Assembly (NCBI RefSeq): GCF_011927795.1
Contig: NZ_JAATJJ010000002.1
Span: 868,001-932,000 of the forward strand
Reading direction: 5' to 3'
DNA: 64,000 bases
Origin: Saonia flava
GTDB taxonomy: Bacteria > Bacteroidota > Bacteroidia > Flavobacteriales > Flavobacteriaceae
Below the pieces are notes generated by a model, which worked only from the letters and a program-made list of their open reading frames with translations, had not been told where the DNA came from and made no database searches. Of this stretch, positions 19,366-27,274 are shown in pieces. The translations under genes were made by a program, and so were the position numbers. Within the stretch, counting starts at the first letter, position 1, and each line of letters begins with the position of its first letter.

Positions 19366-19742
19366 GTATGGTCTTAAAAAAATTTGTTATGCAAAAAACA
19401 TAAACTAATGATTATAAATCAAATAATTTAGATGTATTACCAGTAAACGACGTTTTTAACATTATCTTATGTGTAAGGCGAATATATTTTCAAAAACTCG
19501 ATATAATACCCTTGATCTTTGATGATTTTTTCATTTTAACTACCCTGTCCATACTAGAAAACATCTTATGCCGTTATGTTTTTAGAAATGATGTGCTATT
19601 GTGCATGATTATTTACCAAAATATTTTTTTAATTGATAAAATATTATGCCTAAATAGTCGTTTTATATGCCGAAAGTGTTATAAATAAATAAAAATCAAG
19701 CTAGCCATTGGGCAGTAAACATATTGAACTCAAGTCCTAATT
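19366..19742. other. Divergent porV-gldJ intergenic region, no gene
   Basis: A 377-bp A/T-rich region that must hold the promoters of porV (minus) and gldJ (plus). I see no convincing TAnnTTTG element and no open reading frame of note. No recognisable piece of porU remains. Confidence 0.6.
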
Positions 19743-21413
19743 ATGAAAAAACCATTTATTAAAGTTATACTTTCTTGTGCAGTGATTACTGCGAGTTTTA
19801 CAAGTTGTAAAAACTCCTCTTCAGGATCGTCTAAAAATGTCTCAAGAGCCACAGGTTGGAAAATCAATGCCAAAGAAGGCGGTTTTCAGTATAATTCTGA
19901 CTTCAAAGAACAAGAAACTGCACCAGGCCTTGTTTTTATTGAGGGAGGTACATTTACAAAAGGTAAAGTACAAGATGATGTAATGCACGATTGGAACAAC
20001 ACGGCTACATCTCAACATGTTCAATCCTTTTATATGGATGAAACTGAGGTGACCAATGTAATGTATTTGGAATATTTGGATTACTTGAAAGCGGTATATC
20101 CTCCAGATAACCCAAAATATGCCAATATATACAAAGGAGCTCTTCCTGACACCTTAGTATGGAGAAACCGATTGGGATTCAACGAAACCATGACCAATAA
20201 TTACTTAAGACACCCCGCATACGCCGAATATCCAGTTGTTGGGGTTAATTGGATTCAAGCAACCCAATTTGCCGAATGGCGTACAGATCGTGTCAATGAG
20301 GTCATGTTAGAAAGAGAAGGATATTTAACCTCTGATGCAAAATACAAAGCTTTGGGTGGTGAAACTGATATTGCTTTTAACACTGAAACTTATTTGAATA
20401 GGCCAGATGCCGTTTATGGCGGAATGATTGATTCCCTCCAAGGAAAACAGAAAAAAGATTCTTTATCTGTTTATGCAAAAAGAAGTAGTGGTGTTATTTT
20501 ACCAGAATATAGACTTCCAACAGAAACTGAGTGGGAATACTCAGCTCAAGCACAAGTTGGCTCAAGAGAATATAACAACTATAGAGGTAGAAAAAAATAT
20601 CCATGGGAAGGTGATTACACCCGTAATGGTCAACGTGTTGGCCGAGGGGACCAATTGGCCAATTTTAAACAAGGAAAAGGAGATTATGGTGGAATTGCGG
20701 GATGGTCTGATGATGGAGCGGATATTACTGCCGAAGTAAAGTCGTACAAACCAAATGATTTAGGCTTATATGATATGGCTGGAAATGTTTCGGAATGGGT
20801 TGCCGATGTATACAGACCTATTGTTGATGACGAAGTAAGTGACTTTAACTACTACAGAGGAAATGTTTATATGAAAACAGCCATTGGCGAAGATGGTAAA
20901 GTTGATGTTCTAAAGGATAATATTGTATATGACACTTTGCCCAATGGCAAGATAGTTGCCTTAAACCTACCTGGTGAAATTAAAATGGTTCCCGTAGGCG
21001 AAGAAGAGACTTACCTTAGAACTAATTTCTCTTCCAGTGACAACAGAGGATATAGAGATGGTGAGCCTGGTTCTTCTAGATTTTATGATCGATTTAATGA
21101 TGAAGATGAAGACCCTCAGAACCAAAGAAAAATGTACAATTCTCCAAGCCATAGAGTTGAAAAGGATTCCTTGGGTAATTTAATACGTGAATATGACAAA
21201 TCTAACAATAGAACTACATTGATAAACGATGAAGTAAGAGTCTTCAAAGGTGGTTCATGGAGAGATAGAGCATATTGGCTAGACCCAGCACAAAGAAGAT
21301 ATTTACCACAATATATGGCAACAGATTATATAGGTTTTAGATGTGCCATGTCTAGGGTAGGCTCAAAATCCAAAACAAAAAACAAAACAGTAAGAGGAAA
21401 AAAAGCTAAATAA
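19743..21413 (+). CDS. gldJ: Gliding motility lipoprotein GldJ
   Basis: Lipoprotein needed for gliding and for stability of the GldK-type secretion core. The lipobox ends at Cys22 (ITASFTSC). The rest is a formylglycine-generating-enzyme (sulfatase-modifying) fold: PGLVFIEGGTF, MDETEVTN, LPTETEWEYSAQA, GLYDMAGNVSEWVADVY and the terminal VFKGGSWRD and YIGFRCAMS. In GldJ this fold is structural. A basic C-terminal tail (KSKTKNKTVRGKKAK) matches the tail region that is functionally important in Flavobacterium GldJ. It is 556 residues long and is followed by a terminator and murF. Confidence 0.95.
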   Translation: MKKPFIKVILSCAVITASFTSCKNSSSGSSKNVSRATGWKINAKEGGFQYNSDFKEQETAPGLVFIEGGTFTKGKVQDDVMHDWNNTATSQHVQSFYMDETEVTNVMYLEYLDYLKAVYPPDNPKYANIYKGALPDTLVWRNRLGFNETMTNNYLRHPAYAEYPVVGVNWIQATQFAEWRTDRVNEVMLEREGYLTSDAKYKALGGETDIAFNTETYLNRPDAVYGGMIDSLQGKQKKDSLSVYAKRSSGVILPEYRLPTETEWEYSAQAQVGSREYNNYRGRKKYPWEGDYTRNGQRVGRGDQLANFKQGKGDYGGIAGWSDDGADITAEVKSYKPNDLGLYDMAGNVSEWVADVYRPIVDDEVSDFNYYRGNVYMKTAIGEDGKVDVLKDNIVYDTLPNGKIVALNLPGEIKMVPVGEEETYLRTNFSSSDNRGYRDGEPGSSRFYDRFNDEDEDPQNQRKMYNSPSHRVEKDSLGNLIREYDKSNNRTTLINDEVRVFKGGSWRDRAYWLDPAQRRYLPQYMATDYIGFRCAMSRVGSKSKTKNKTVRGKKAK

Positions 21414-21432
21414 AGTTTTTTAACATAAGAAT

Positions 21433-21460
21433 AAAAAGCCCTTTTCTAAAAGGGCTTTTT
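21433..21460 (+). terminator. Terminator between gldJ and murF
   Basis: A perfect 13-bp stem (AAAAAGCCCTTTT / AAAAGGGCTTTTT) with a 2-nt loop, followed by further T. It ends only 15 bp before the murF ATG, so murF must be transcribed either from within this hairpin region or by read-through. Confidence 0.9.
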
Positions 21461-21475
21461 TTATATCTTAGATTT

Positions 21476-22750
21476 ATGACTATAGATAATCTGCACAACC
21501 TTTTTTTAGAATATCCAACCGTTTGTACGGACACGAGAAAAATAAAGAAAAACAGCATTTTTTTTGCTCTCACTGGTGAGAACTTCAATGGAAACAAATT
21601 TGCCTTAAAAGCCATTGAAAACGGCGCTGAATACGCAATTATAGATGAGGAGGAATACATGGTTTCAGACAAAACCATATTAGTGAACAATGTATTAAAA
21701 ACCCTTCAAGAACTATCGGAGTATCATAGAAATCATTGTACAGCCAAAATAATTGCCTTGACCGGTAGCAATGGAAAAACAACTACCAAGGAGTTGATTA
21801 ACTCCGTACTTTCAAAAAAGTACCAAACAATAGCTACAGAAGGCAATTTAAACAACCATATTGGAGTACCATTGACGCTACTTAAAATTACTCCCAATAC
21901 AGAAATCGCCATTGTGGAAATGGGTGCAAATCATTTGGGGGAAATAGAATTTTTATGTAAAATAGCAAAGCCTGACTATGGTTATATCACAAATTTTGGA
22001 AAGGCACACTTAGAAGGCTTTGGAGGCATAGAGGGTGTAATAAAAGGGAAAAGTGAATTATATAATCATTTAATATCTGGCAAGAAAAATATCTTCTTAA
22101 ATGGAGATGATCCTATTCAGAAAGAAAAGCTAGGAAATTATATTAAAAAAATTGGGTTCAGCGCCCATAATCAGAAATACTACATTATAACTTTACAGGA
22201 TTCCAGTCCATTTATATCCTTACAATTTGAAAACACCATAGTTAATACCCAACTAATTGGAAACTATAATTTCACCAATTGTTGTGCCGCTATTTTAATT
22301 GGTAAATATTTTAACATCCCCCTTAATGATATTAGAAGTGCAATCGAAGAGTATAATCCAAAAAATAATCGATCACAAATAATCAACAAGAATGGGCATC
22401 ATGTTATTTTAGATGCATATAATGCCAATCCATCCAGCATGAAGGTTGCATTAGAAAATTTTTACAATATAGATAGGGAAAATAAAATATTGTTTTTAGG
22501 AGACATGTTCGAACTTGGTAAATATGCAGAAGTAGAACATCAAGCTATAGTAGATTTAATTACCAAACTAAAATTTGAAAAAGTATTTTTAATAGGAGAG
22601 AATTTTCACAAGACCAACTCTACTTTCACAAAACTTAAATCCTATGATGATTTAAGGGAGGCCTTGAAAAGCATTATTTTAAAAAACAACACCATTCTTA
22701 TTAAAGGTTCACGTGGAATGGCTTTGGAGAGAATTTTGGACTTTCTTTAG
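21476..22750 (+). CDS. murF: UDP-N-acetylmuramoyl-tripeptide--D-alanyl-D-alanine ligase
   Basis: Adds D-Ala-D-Ala to the peptidoglycan precursor. The Mur ligase P-loop ALTGSNGKTTTKE lies at about residues 98-110. Also visible are EMGANHLGEIE, the central-domain NGDDP, and the C-terminal domain DAYNANPSSM with the GSRGMALE end. It is 424 residues long, the usual size. The start is fixed by the ATG right after the gldJ terminator. The sequence TATCTTAG at 21464 differs from TAnnTTTG in one base, so transcription may begin at or next to the ATG (leaderless); this is a weak inference. Confidence 0.95.
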   Translation: MTIDNLHNLFLEYPTVCTDTRKIKKNSIFFALTGENFNGNKFALKAIENGAEYAIIDEEEYMVSDKTILVNNVLKTLQELSEYHRNHCTAKIIALTGSNGKTTTKELINSVLSKKYQTIATEGNLNNHIGVPLTLLKITPNTEIAIVEMGANHLGEIEFLCKIAKPDYGYITNFGKAHLEGFGGIEGVIKGKSELYNHLISGKKNIFLNGDDPIQKEKLGNYIKKIGFSAHNQKYYIITLQDSSPFISLQFENTIVNTQLIGNYNFTNCCAAILIGKYFNIPLNDIRSAIEEYNPKNNRSQIINKNGHHVILDAYNANPSSMKVALENFYNIDRENKILFLGDMFELGKYAEVEHQAIVDLITKLKFEKVFLIGENFHKTNSTFTKLKSYDDLREALKSIILKNNTILIKGSRGMALERILDFL

Positions 22751-22766
22751 AACAGTGAATATTATA

Positions 22767-23180
22767 CTAATATGCTAACTCTTTTGTCGCTTTATTATTT
22801 AGATTTTTTTTGTATTCTACAGCATTCAATTCTAGAACATCTTCGCCAACATTCTCAAAATCACATATAAAATTTTTCCCCTCAAATTCAAAGTAACCCG
22901 TATCTCCTTTTTCTAAATTAAAAAACTTAATACAACCATTGGCAATTCTGGAAATTGCCATACCACCATTTAAACATGCCCAACTATAATTTAAATTCTG
23001 AATTCTAAAAGGAAGTCTCTCACCAGGATAAAGGTTTATACTCCAAAGTTTAAAACAGTCATCTTCAAATAAAAGTTTCTGCCCAAGTGATATACTTAAA
23101 TAACTTTTTCGAAGCTCGTTAAGCCTACTTACTTCCCACGGATCAAAATTTCCTACTGGATTCAACTCTACACTTTTCAT
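22767..23180 (-). CDS. Small cupin-like protein of unknown function
   Basis: A 137-residue soluble protein, not recognised as a named family. Its hydrophobic pattern and the segments WSINLYPGERLPFRIQNLNYSW and KGDTGYFEFEGKNFICDFENVGEDVLELNAVEY (read in parts) look like the beta strands of a single-domain cupin. The metal-binding histidines of a classical cupin are missing, so any catalytic role is doubtful. It lies between murF (convergent) and the tRNA-Val gene and appears to be transcribed alone. Confidence 0.6.
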   Translation of the reverse strand: MKSVELNPVGNFDPWEVSRLNELRKSYLSISLGQKLLFEDDCFKLWSINLYPGERLPFRIQNLNYSWACLNGGMAISRIANGCIKFFNLEKGDTGYFEFEGKNFICDFENVGEDVLELNAVEYKKNLNNKATKELAY

Positions 23181-23355
23181 TGATAAAATTTTTAAACCAA
23201 CGCTTTAATCAATTGAATTTAAACTAAATACAAGCGTATCGATTTATTATTTTGAGGGCGCAAAAATACAACAAAGAAAGTCCTTAAAAAGCTTTTTTTA
23301 TAAAAAAAATGACTTTTAAGAGTTTAGGGATGTCATTTTAAAATTTTGAAGAAAA

Positions 23356-23400
23356 GAAAATGAATTCGAACTAATGACCTCAACCTTGGCATAATCATGC
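23356..23400 (-). pseudogene. Decayed 3' part of a tRNA-Gly(GCC)
   Basis: On the minus strand this stretch reads as the anticodon loop, variable region and T-arm of a bacterial tRNA-Gly: a TGCCAAGG anticodon segment, GTTGAGGTC, then AGTTCGAATTC. The block TGCCAAGGTTGAGGTC matches the normal gene, but the 5' anticodon stem no longer pairs well. The D-arm and 5' acceptor strand are absent because the tRNA-Val gene ends immediately upstream. No CCA end or matching acceptor is present. It is read as a relic that cannot give a functional tRNA. Confidence 0.6.
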
Positions 23401-23407
23401 CTCTTAG

Positions 23408-23482
23408 TGGAGTGTATTGGATTCGAACCAACGACCCCCGCCCTGTCAAGGCGGTGCTCTAAACCAACTGAGCTAACACTCC
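23408..23482 (-). tRNA. tRNA-Val (anticodon GAC)
   Basis: A cloverleaf can be folded on the minus strand. The acceptor GGAGTGT pairs with ACACTCC, the D-arm is GCTC...GAGC, and the anticodon stem CCGCC/GGCGG encloses the loop TTGACAG with anticodon GAC. The T-arm contains GGTTCGAATCC. The discriminator is A, and CCA is not encoded. GAC reads valine codons GUC and GUU. Confidence 0.93.
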
Positions 23483-23564
23483 AAACAAAACTTAATTTAG
23501 TTGTCTAACAACCGACTTGGCTAATATCCCAATTATATATTAATAAATGAAATCTTAGACCAAA

Positions 23565-23592
23565 AATCCCTGTAGGAATTCCTACAGGGATT
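23565..23592 (-). terminator. Terminator of the susC-to-fasciclin operon
   Basis: A perfect 28-bp palindrome (AATCCCTGTAGGAA and its complement) followed by TTTTT on the minus strand. It lies about 28 bp beyond the stop of the fasciclin lipoprotein gene and marks the end of the SusC/D arm of the mannan locus. Confidence 0.92.
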
Positions 23593-23619
23593 AAATTTAT
23601 TATTTAAAGTTGTGCTTAA

Positions 23620-26124
23620 CTAGTTAGCCTCAAATCTTACATTATCGATTGCAAAATTTAATAACATTGCCACTTCACCATCATCGAATGCCATACCAAA
23701 CTCTTGATTGACAGCACCAAAATCTGGTTGTCCAAGTACAGATAGGGGAATAGTAACCGTGGTCCAACCACCTGTATCATATGGCTCCCCGGTGTCATTC
23801 CAAGGCGCCCAATCGTAAAAAGCATCCACAGCATCGCTATGGAACCTTATTTTAAAAGTGCCTGCAGATATCGGTTCCAGTGTATATATATCAAACTTCA
23901 ATGAATAATCATCTATGTTTGTACCCACTGTGCTAGCTCCGTTGAATGTTCCAGCATCATTTCTCCAGAACATATCATTCCATCCCCCTCCGGATGAAGT
24001 AAGGTTAGCTCTACCATAAGATGATCCATCCAAACTTATTGATGCATCGTTTTCCGCAGCAACTGCTCCCCACCATGCGCCATTGGCATCCCAATCAAAA
24101 AATACCAAATCTGTATCTGCAACAGGGTCAGGACCTCCACAACTATAACCTGGAGCATCAAACCTTACATTGTCAATGGCAAAATTCAACAATATTGGAG
24201 CTTCACCATCATCGAAAGCCATACCAAACTCCTGATTAACTTGGCTGAAATCTGGTTGACCGAGAACAGATAAAGGAATTTCAACGGTAATCCAATTACC
24301 TTCTGTATCCAAAGCTTCACCAGTATCACTCCATGGAGCCCAGTCATAGAATGCGTCTACAGCATCGCTATGAAATCTTAATTTAAAAGTTCCTTCAGAA
24401 ATTGGAGTCAATGTATTGATGTCAAATTTCAATACATAATCATCCAAGTTAGAACCTACTGTGCTCGCACCATTAAATGTACCTGCATCATTCCTCCAGA
24501 ACATGTCGTTCCATCCACCACCTGATGTGGTTAAATTAGCCCTACCATAACTTGACCCATCTATACTTATAGATGCATCACTCTCAGCAGCAACTGCACC
24601 CCACCATGCACCATTGGCATCCCAATCGAAGAATACTAAATCTGGATCACCTACAGGATGAGGACCGCTACAACTATCAGTTTCAATTCCAAGGGCACTT
24701 ACCAGTGCATCTGGAACCATAACTCTATTAATTTCATGGATAATACCATTGGAAGCACCAATATTAGCATTTACCAAACCCGAAGGAATTGCTTCTTCAA
24801 AAGAGGGTTTTAATCTTGGTTCATCTCCGCTTAAATCTACGGTAAATCCATCCCCATATATTGTGGTCACAACACCTCCATCAATTAAATTACTTGACAT
24901 TAACTGTCCTGAAACCATTTGATATTCCAATAAGTCTTTTAGCAATGCTATCTCCTCTGGAGTATCAAAGTCAGCTAAACTTTCAAAATTACCAATCAAT
25001 GCAAAAAGAGCAACAAAACCATCATTATTTGGTGCAAAAACTGTTAAATCGGCATCTTCCGCTGCTAATACATCCGTTAAACCTGCAAGTTCAGCAGCCT
25101 CTACAAAGGTGGAGAAACCCCTATCTTCTGACCTTTCGACCAAATTCAAATTAGCACTCAATACAGATTGGAAAACGGCCTCAGGCAGTAATACCTTATC
25201 AATACCATGTACAACACCGTTTACTCCTTGGACATCTGTTAAGACAATACTTCCATTATCATAGGAAGCATCGTCTATTGTACCATCTGTAACATTAAAC
25301 ATTTCACCTTGCATAGTTGTAAGGTCACCATCAACCAATTCGGCCAACATATTCTCACCTGTTAGGGCATGGTACATAACTACTCGTTCCAAAACTTCCG
25401 TTGGCACGTCACTAAGACTTGCCCAACCAAATGCTCCATTTACAATGGCCATGAAAGATTCAAAAGCTGCATTGTTGGGAGCAAAAAGAGTAAATGGTCC
25501 TGCTCCGTTCAAGGTTTCATCAATACCAGAAAGCTCCAATGCTTCAGCAAAACTGGAAAAATCTGGGTTGGCCATGGCATGATCAACAACCGTTGCAGGT
25601 GCCAAAAGGCCGTTCACAACATGTAAAACACCATTGGTGGCGCCAATGTCGGTCATACCATCCACACCTGAGGCAACACCATTAACCAACAGACCAGAAT
25701 CAACATTTACAAACATACTAAGGTTGGTTTCATCTGGACCAATAGCCATTGTTGTCACATATCCTGTTGCCATAGAGGCAACAAAGTCGGCGGTTACCGT
25801 AGGCACAACATGATTCATCAAAAAATTATCAAGCTCAGCCTCACTCATACCTGAAACATCTACACCATTAAAGGCCTCATTCTGAGGAGCAAAAAATGTA
25901 TATGTTGTTGTTGTCCTTAGTATGGAATCAACACCTGATTGACCCAATGCTCCGGACAAATTAGATAGCTGAGTATTTTCGGCTGTCAATTCTGCAATTG
26001 TCAAGGGGTTAATTTCACCTGTGGGGGCGAAAAAAGCTTCGTCATCTTCATTACAAGCAGTAACAAAGAATCCTATTGCCGCCACAAATAAAAACCCATA
26101 TATAATTTTGGATATTTTCATCAT
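23620..26124 (-). CDS. Surface lipoprotein: three fasciclin domains plus two tandem glycan-binding-like domains
   Basis: An 834-residue lipoprotein (lipobox FFVTAC, Cys24). Residues about 40-175, 180-315 and 325-475 are three FAS1 domains, each showing the FAPNNxAF box and the later NGVxHxI/V motif. After Cys-rich linkers come two near-identical C-terminal domains, about 490-660 and 665-834, which begin DLVFFDWDANGAWWG and end NFAIDNVRF; the repeat period is 176 residues. The tryptophan-rich strands and the terminal AIDNVRF motif resemble carbohydrate-binding domains of surface glycan-binding proteins. As the last gene of the SusC/D operon it is probably an SGBP that holds mannan at the cell surface. 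FAS1 domains usually mediate adhesion, so a role in attachment to plant or algal material is also possible. Confidence 0.82.
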   Translation of the reverse strand: MMKISKIIYGFLFVAAIGFFVTACNEDDEAFFAPTGEINPLTIAELTAENTQLSNLSGALGQSGVDSILRTTTTYTFFAPQNEAFNGVDVSGMSEAELDNFLMNHVVPTVTADFVASMATGYVTTMAIGPDETNLSMFVNVDSGLLVNGVASGVDGMTDIGATNGVLHVVNGLLAPATVVDHAMANPDFSSFAEALELSGIDETLNGAGPFTLFAPNNAAFESFMAIVNGAFGWASLSDVPTEVLERVVMYHALTGENMLAELVDGDLTTMQGEMFNVTDGTIDDASYDNGSIVLTDVQGVNGVVHGIDKVLLPEAVFQSVLSANLNLVERSEDRGFSTFVEAAELAGLTDVLAAEDADLTVFAPNNDGFVALFALIGNFESLADFDTPEEIALLKDLLEYQMVSGQLMSSNLIDGGVVTTIYGDGFTVDLSGDEPRLKPSFEEAIPSGLVNANIGASNGIIHEINRVMVPDALVSALGIETDSCSGPHPVGDPDLVFFDWDANGAWWGAVAAESDASISIDGSSYGRANLTTSGGGWNDMFWRNDAGTFNGASTVGSNLDDYVLKFDINTLTPISEGTFKLRFHSDAVDAFYDWAPWSDTGEALDTEGNWITVEIPLSVLGQPDFSQVNQEFGMAFDDGEAPILLNFAIDNVRFDAPGYSCGGPDPVADTDLVFFDWDANGAWWGAVAAENDASISLDGSSYGRANLTSSGGGWNDMFWRNDAGTFNGASTVGTNIDDYSLKFDIYTLEPISAGTFKIRFHSDAVDAFYDWAPWNDTGEPYDTGGWTTVTIPLSVLGQPDFGAVNQEFGMAFDDGEVAMLLNFAIDNVRFEAN
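23628..24683 (-). repeat. Two tandem 528-bp direct repeats inside the fasciclin lipoprotein gene
   Basis: Offset alignment of TTACATTATCGATTGC (near 23636) with TTACATTGTCAATGGC (near 24164) gives a period of 528 bp. The similarity continues through the whole unit, encoding the two C-terminal domains. Differences are mostly third-position changes, so this is a fairly recent domain duplication under protein-level constraint. Confidence 0.85.
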
Positions 26125-26170
26125 ATTTTTTTTAATAGTTAGTTATATTTTTATTTACTACATATAAGTT

Positions 26171-27262
26171 TTATAGGAATCCAAAATCATCAACGTAGAA
26201 AATATATTGTGGCAAGCCAGTATTAGATGATTCTTGAAAATCCATTCTTGTAATATTATCCGGAGCGCCGCCGCTAGGATAAAATTCCGATAAAGGAATT
26301 ACAAATTTTGTCCATTCCCCAGGCACTAATACTAAATTAACAGTTGCATCAAAATCATTTAATGCCAAGTTCACTGAATCTCCCGGTGCTCCAGTTCCAT
26401 AAATAGAAACCGTAATTGAATCATAATCATCAAAAGCAAATCCTGCTGGTGGGTAAAAAGTCAATCCAGACCACGGTTCTCTTATACTTTTAATAGATGT
26501 AGTACCTGTGGCTTGTTCTGTTGAAAGCAAATCATGTGTTCCTCCCCATTCTCCAGTACTCCAATCTGCATTTAGTCCATCAATATAGATTGAATAGTTA
26601 AACCCGTAAGATTCTGACTGAGCAGTTGCGCCACCAGAGGTAGTTAAAAAAATAAAAGCCTGTTCCACTCCGGCAGGTACTGCAACGATAACCTCGCCGG
26701 CAGTTATATCCAATATGTCCGCAGGTCTTTCGACTAAATTACCATCTTCTTCATTTCCAGTATTAAAACTTACATCTGTTGTGTTGGTAAAATCACCTCC
26801 AATTAATTTAACCGCCTTCTGCCCTTCATAGGTCAATTCCTCAAAGGTCTCAATGGTCAAGATTGAGAAGGGGTAGTTTATTATACCCCCCTCGGTCTCC
26901 AATCTCATAATATTGTTCTGGCCTAAAAAAGGTGTTTCCCTTGAAATAGATACAAAGGCAACCGTATTGGTTGATAAAGCTGGTTGAAAAAATCCTGGAA
27001 AACCATTAAAAGTAATTGATTTAATTGTTTCCAGGTTTTCACCCCTAATGATATAAGTTCCTTCTAAAGTTCCTTGTGTAACCGCTTGATCTTCTCTTGC
27101 TTCACTAACACTGTTAATTTTTGGAGGACCTGCATCTCCCCTAAGTATTGGATCCACATCATTAAATTCACTTCCACAAGAAATTAACAAAGCCAATCCC
27201 AATAGGGACATAAAAACCTTATTCAAGTTAATTTTTATTGTACTATTATTTTTCATAATCAA
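26171..27262 (-). CDS. IPT/TIG-domain surface glycan-binding lipoprotein (SGBP-like)
   Basis: A 363-residue lipoprotein with lipobox ALLISC (about residue 29). Two Ig-like IPT/TIG repeats (about 50-140 and 140-230; GTYIIRGENLETIKSITFNG and VKLIGGDFTNTTDVSFN) precede a C-terminal beta-sandwich (about 230-363). That domain has IYIDGLNADWSTGEWGG and ends YIFYVDDFGFL, the layout of SusE/F-position SGBPs. It sits between susD and the fasciclin protein gene, 12 bp after susD. It probably binds mannan at the surface next to the SusCD pair. A second ATG (residue 3) could also be the start. Confidence 0.8.
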   Translation of the reverse strand: MIMKNNSTIKINLNKVFMSLLGLALLISCGSEFNDVDPILRGDAGPPKINSVSEAREDQAVTQGTLEGTYIIRGENLETIKSITFNGFPGFFQPALSTNTVAFVSISRETPFLGQNNIMRLETEGGIINYPFSILTIETFEELTYEGQKAVKLIGGDFTNTTDVSFNTGNEEDGNLVERPADILDITAGEVIVAVPAGVEQAFIFLTTSGGATAQSESYGFNYSIYIDGLNADWSTGEWGGTHDLLSTEQATGTTSIKSIREPWSGLTFYPPAGFAFDDYDSITVSIYGTGAPGDSVNLALNDFDATVNLVLVPGEWTKFVIPLSEFYPSGGAPDNITRMDFQESSNTGLPQYIFYVDDFGFL

Positions 27263-27274
27263 TAATTTTTTGAA

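Noticed and set aside
19366-19742. Possible porU pseudogene remnant
   Set aside because: No frame of useful length and no recognisable sortase motif in the 377 bp.
24861-25685. Plus-strand open frames opposite the fasciclin gene
   Set aside because: They are antisense to a well-supported lipoprotein gene, with skewed composition and no family resemblance.
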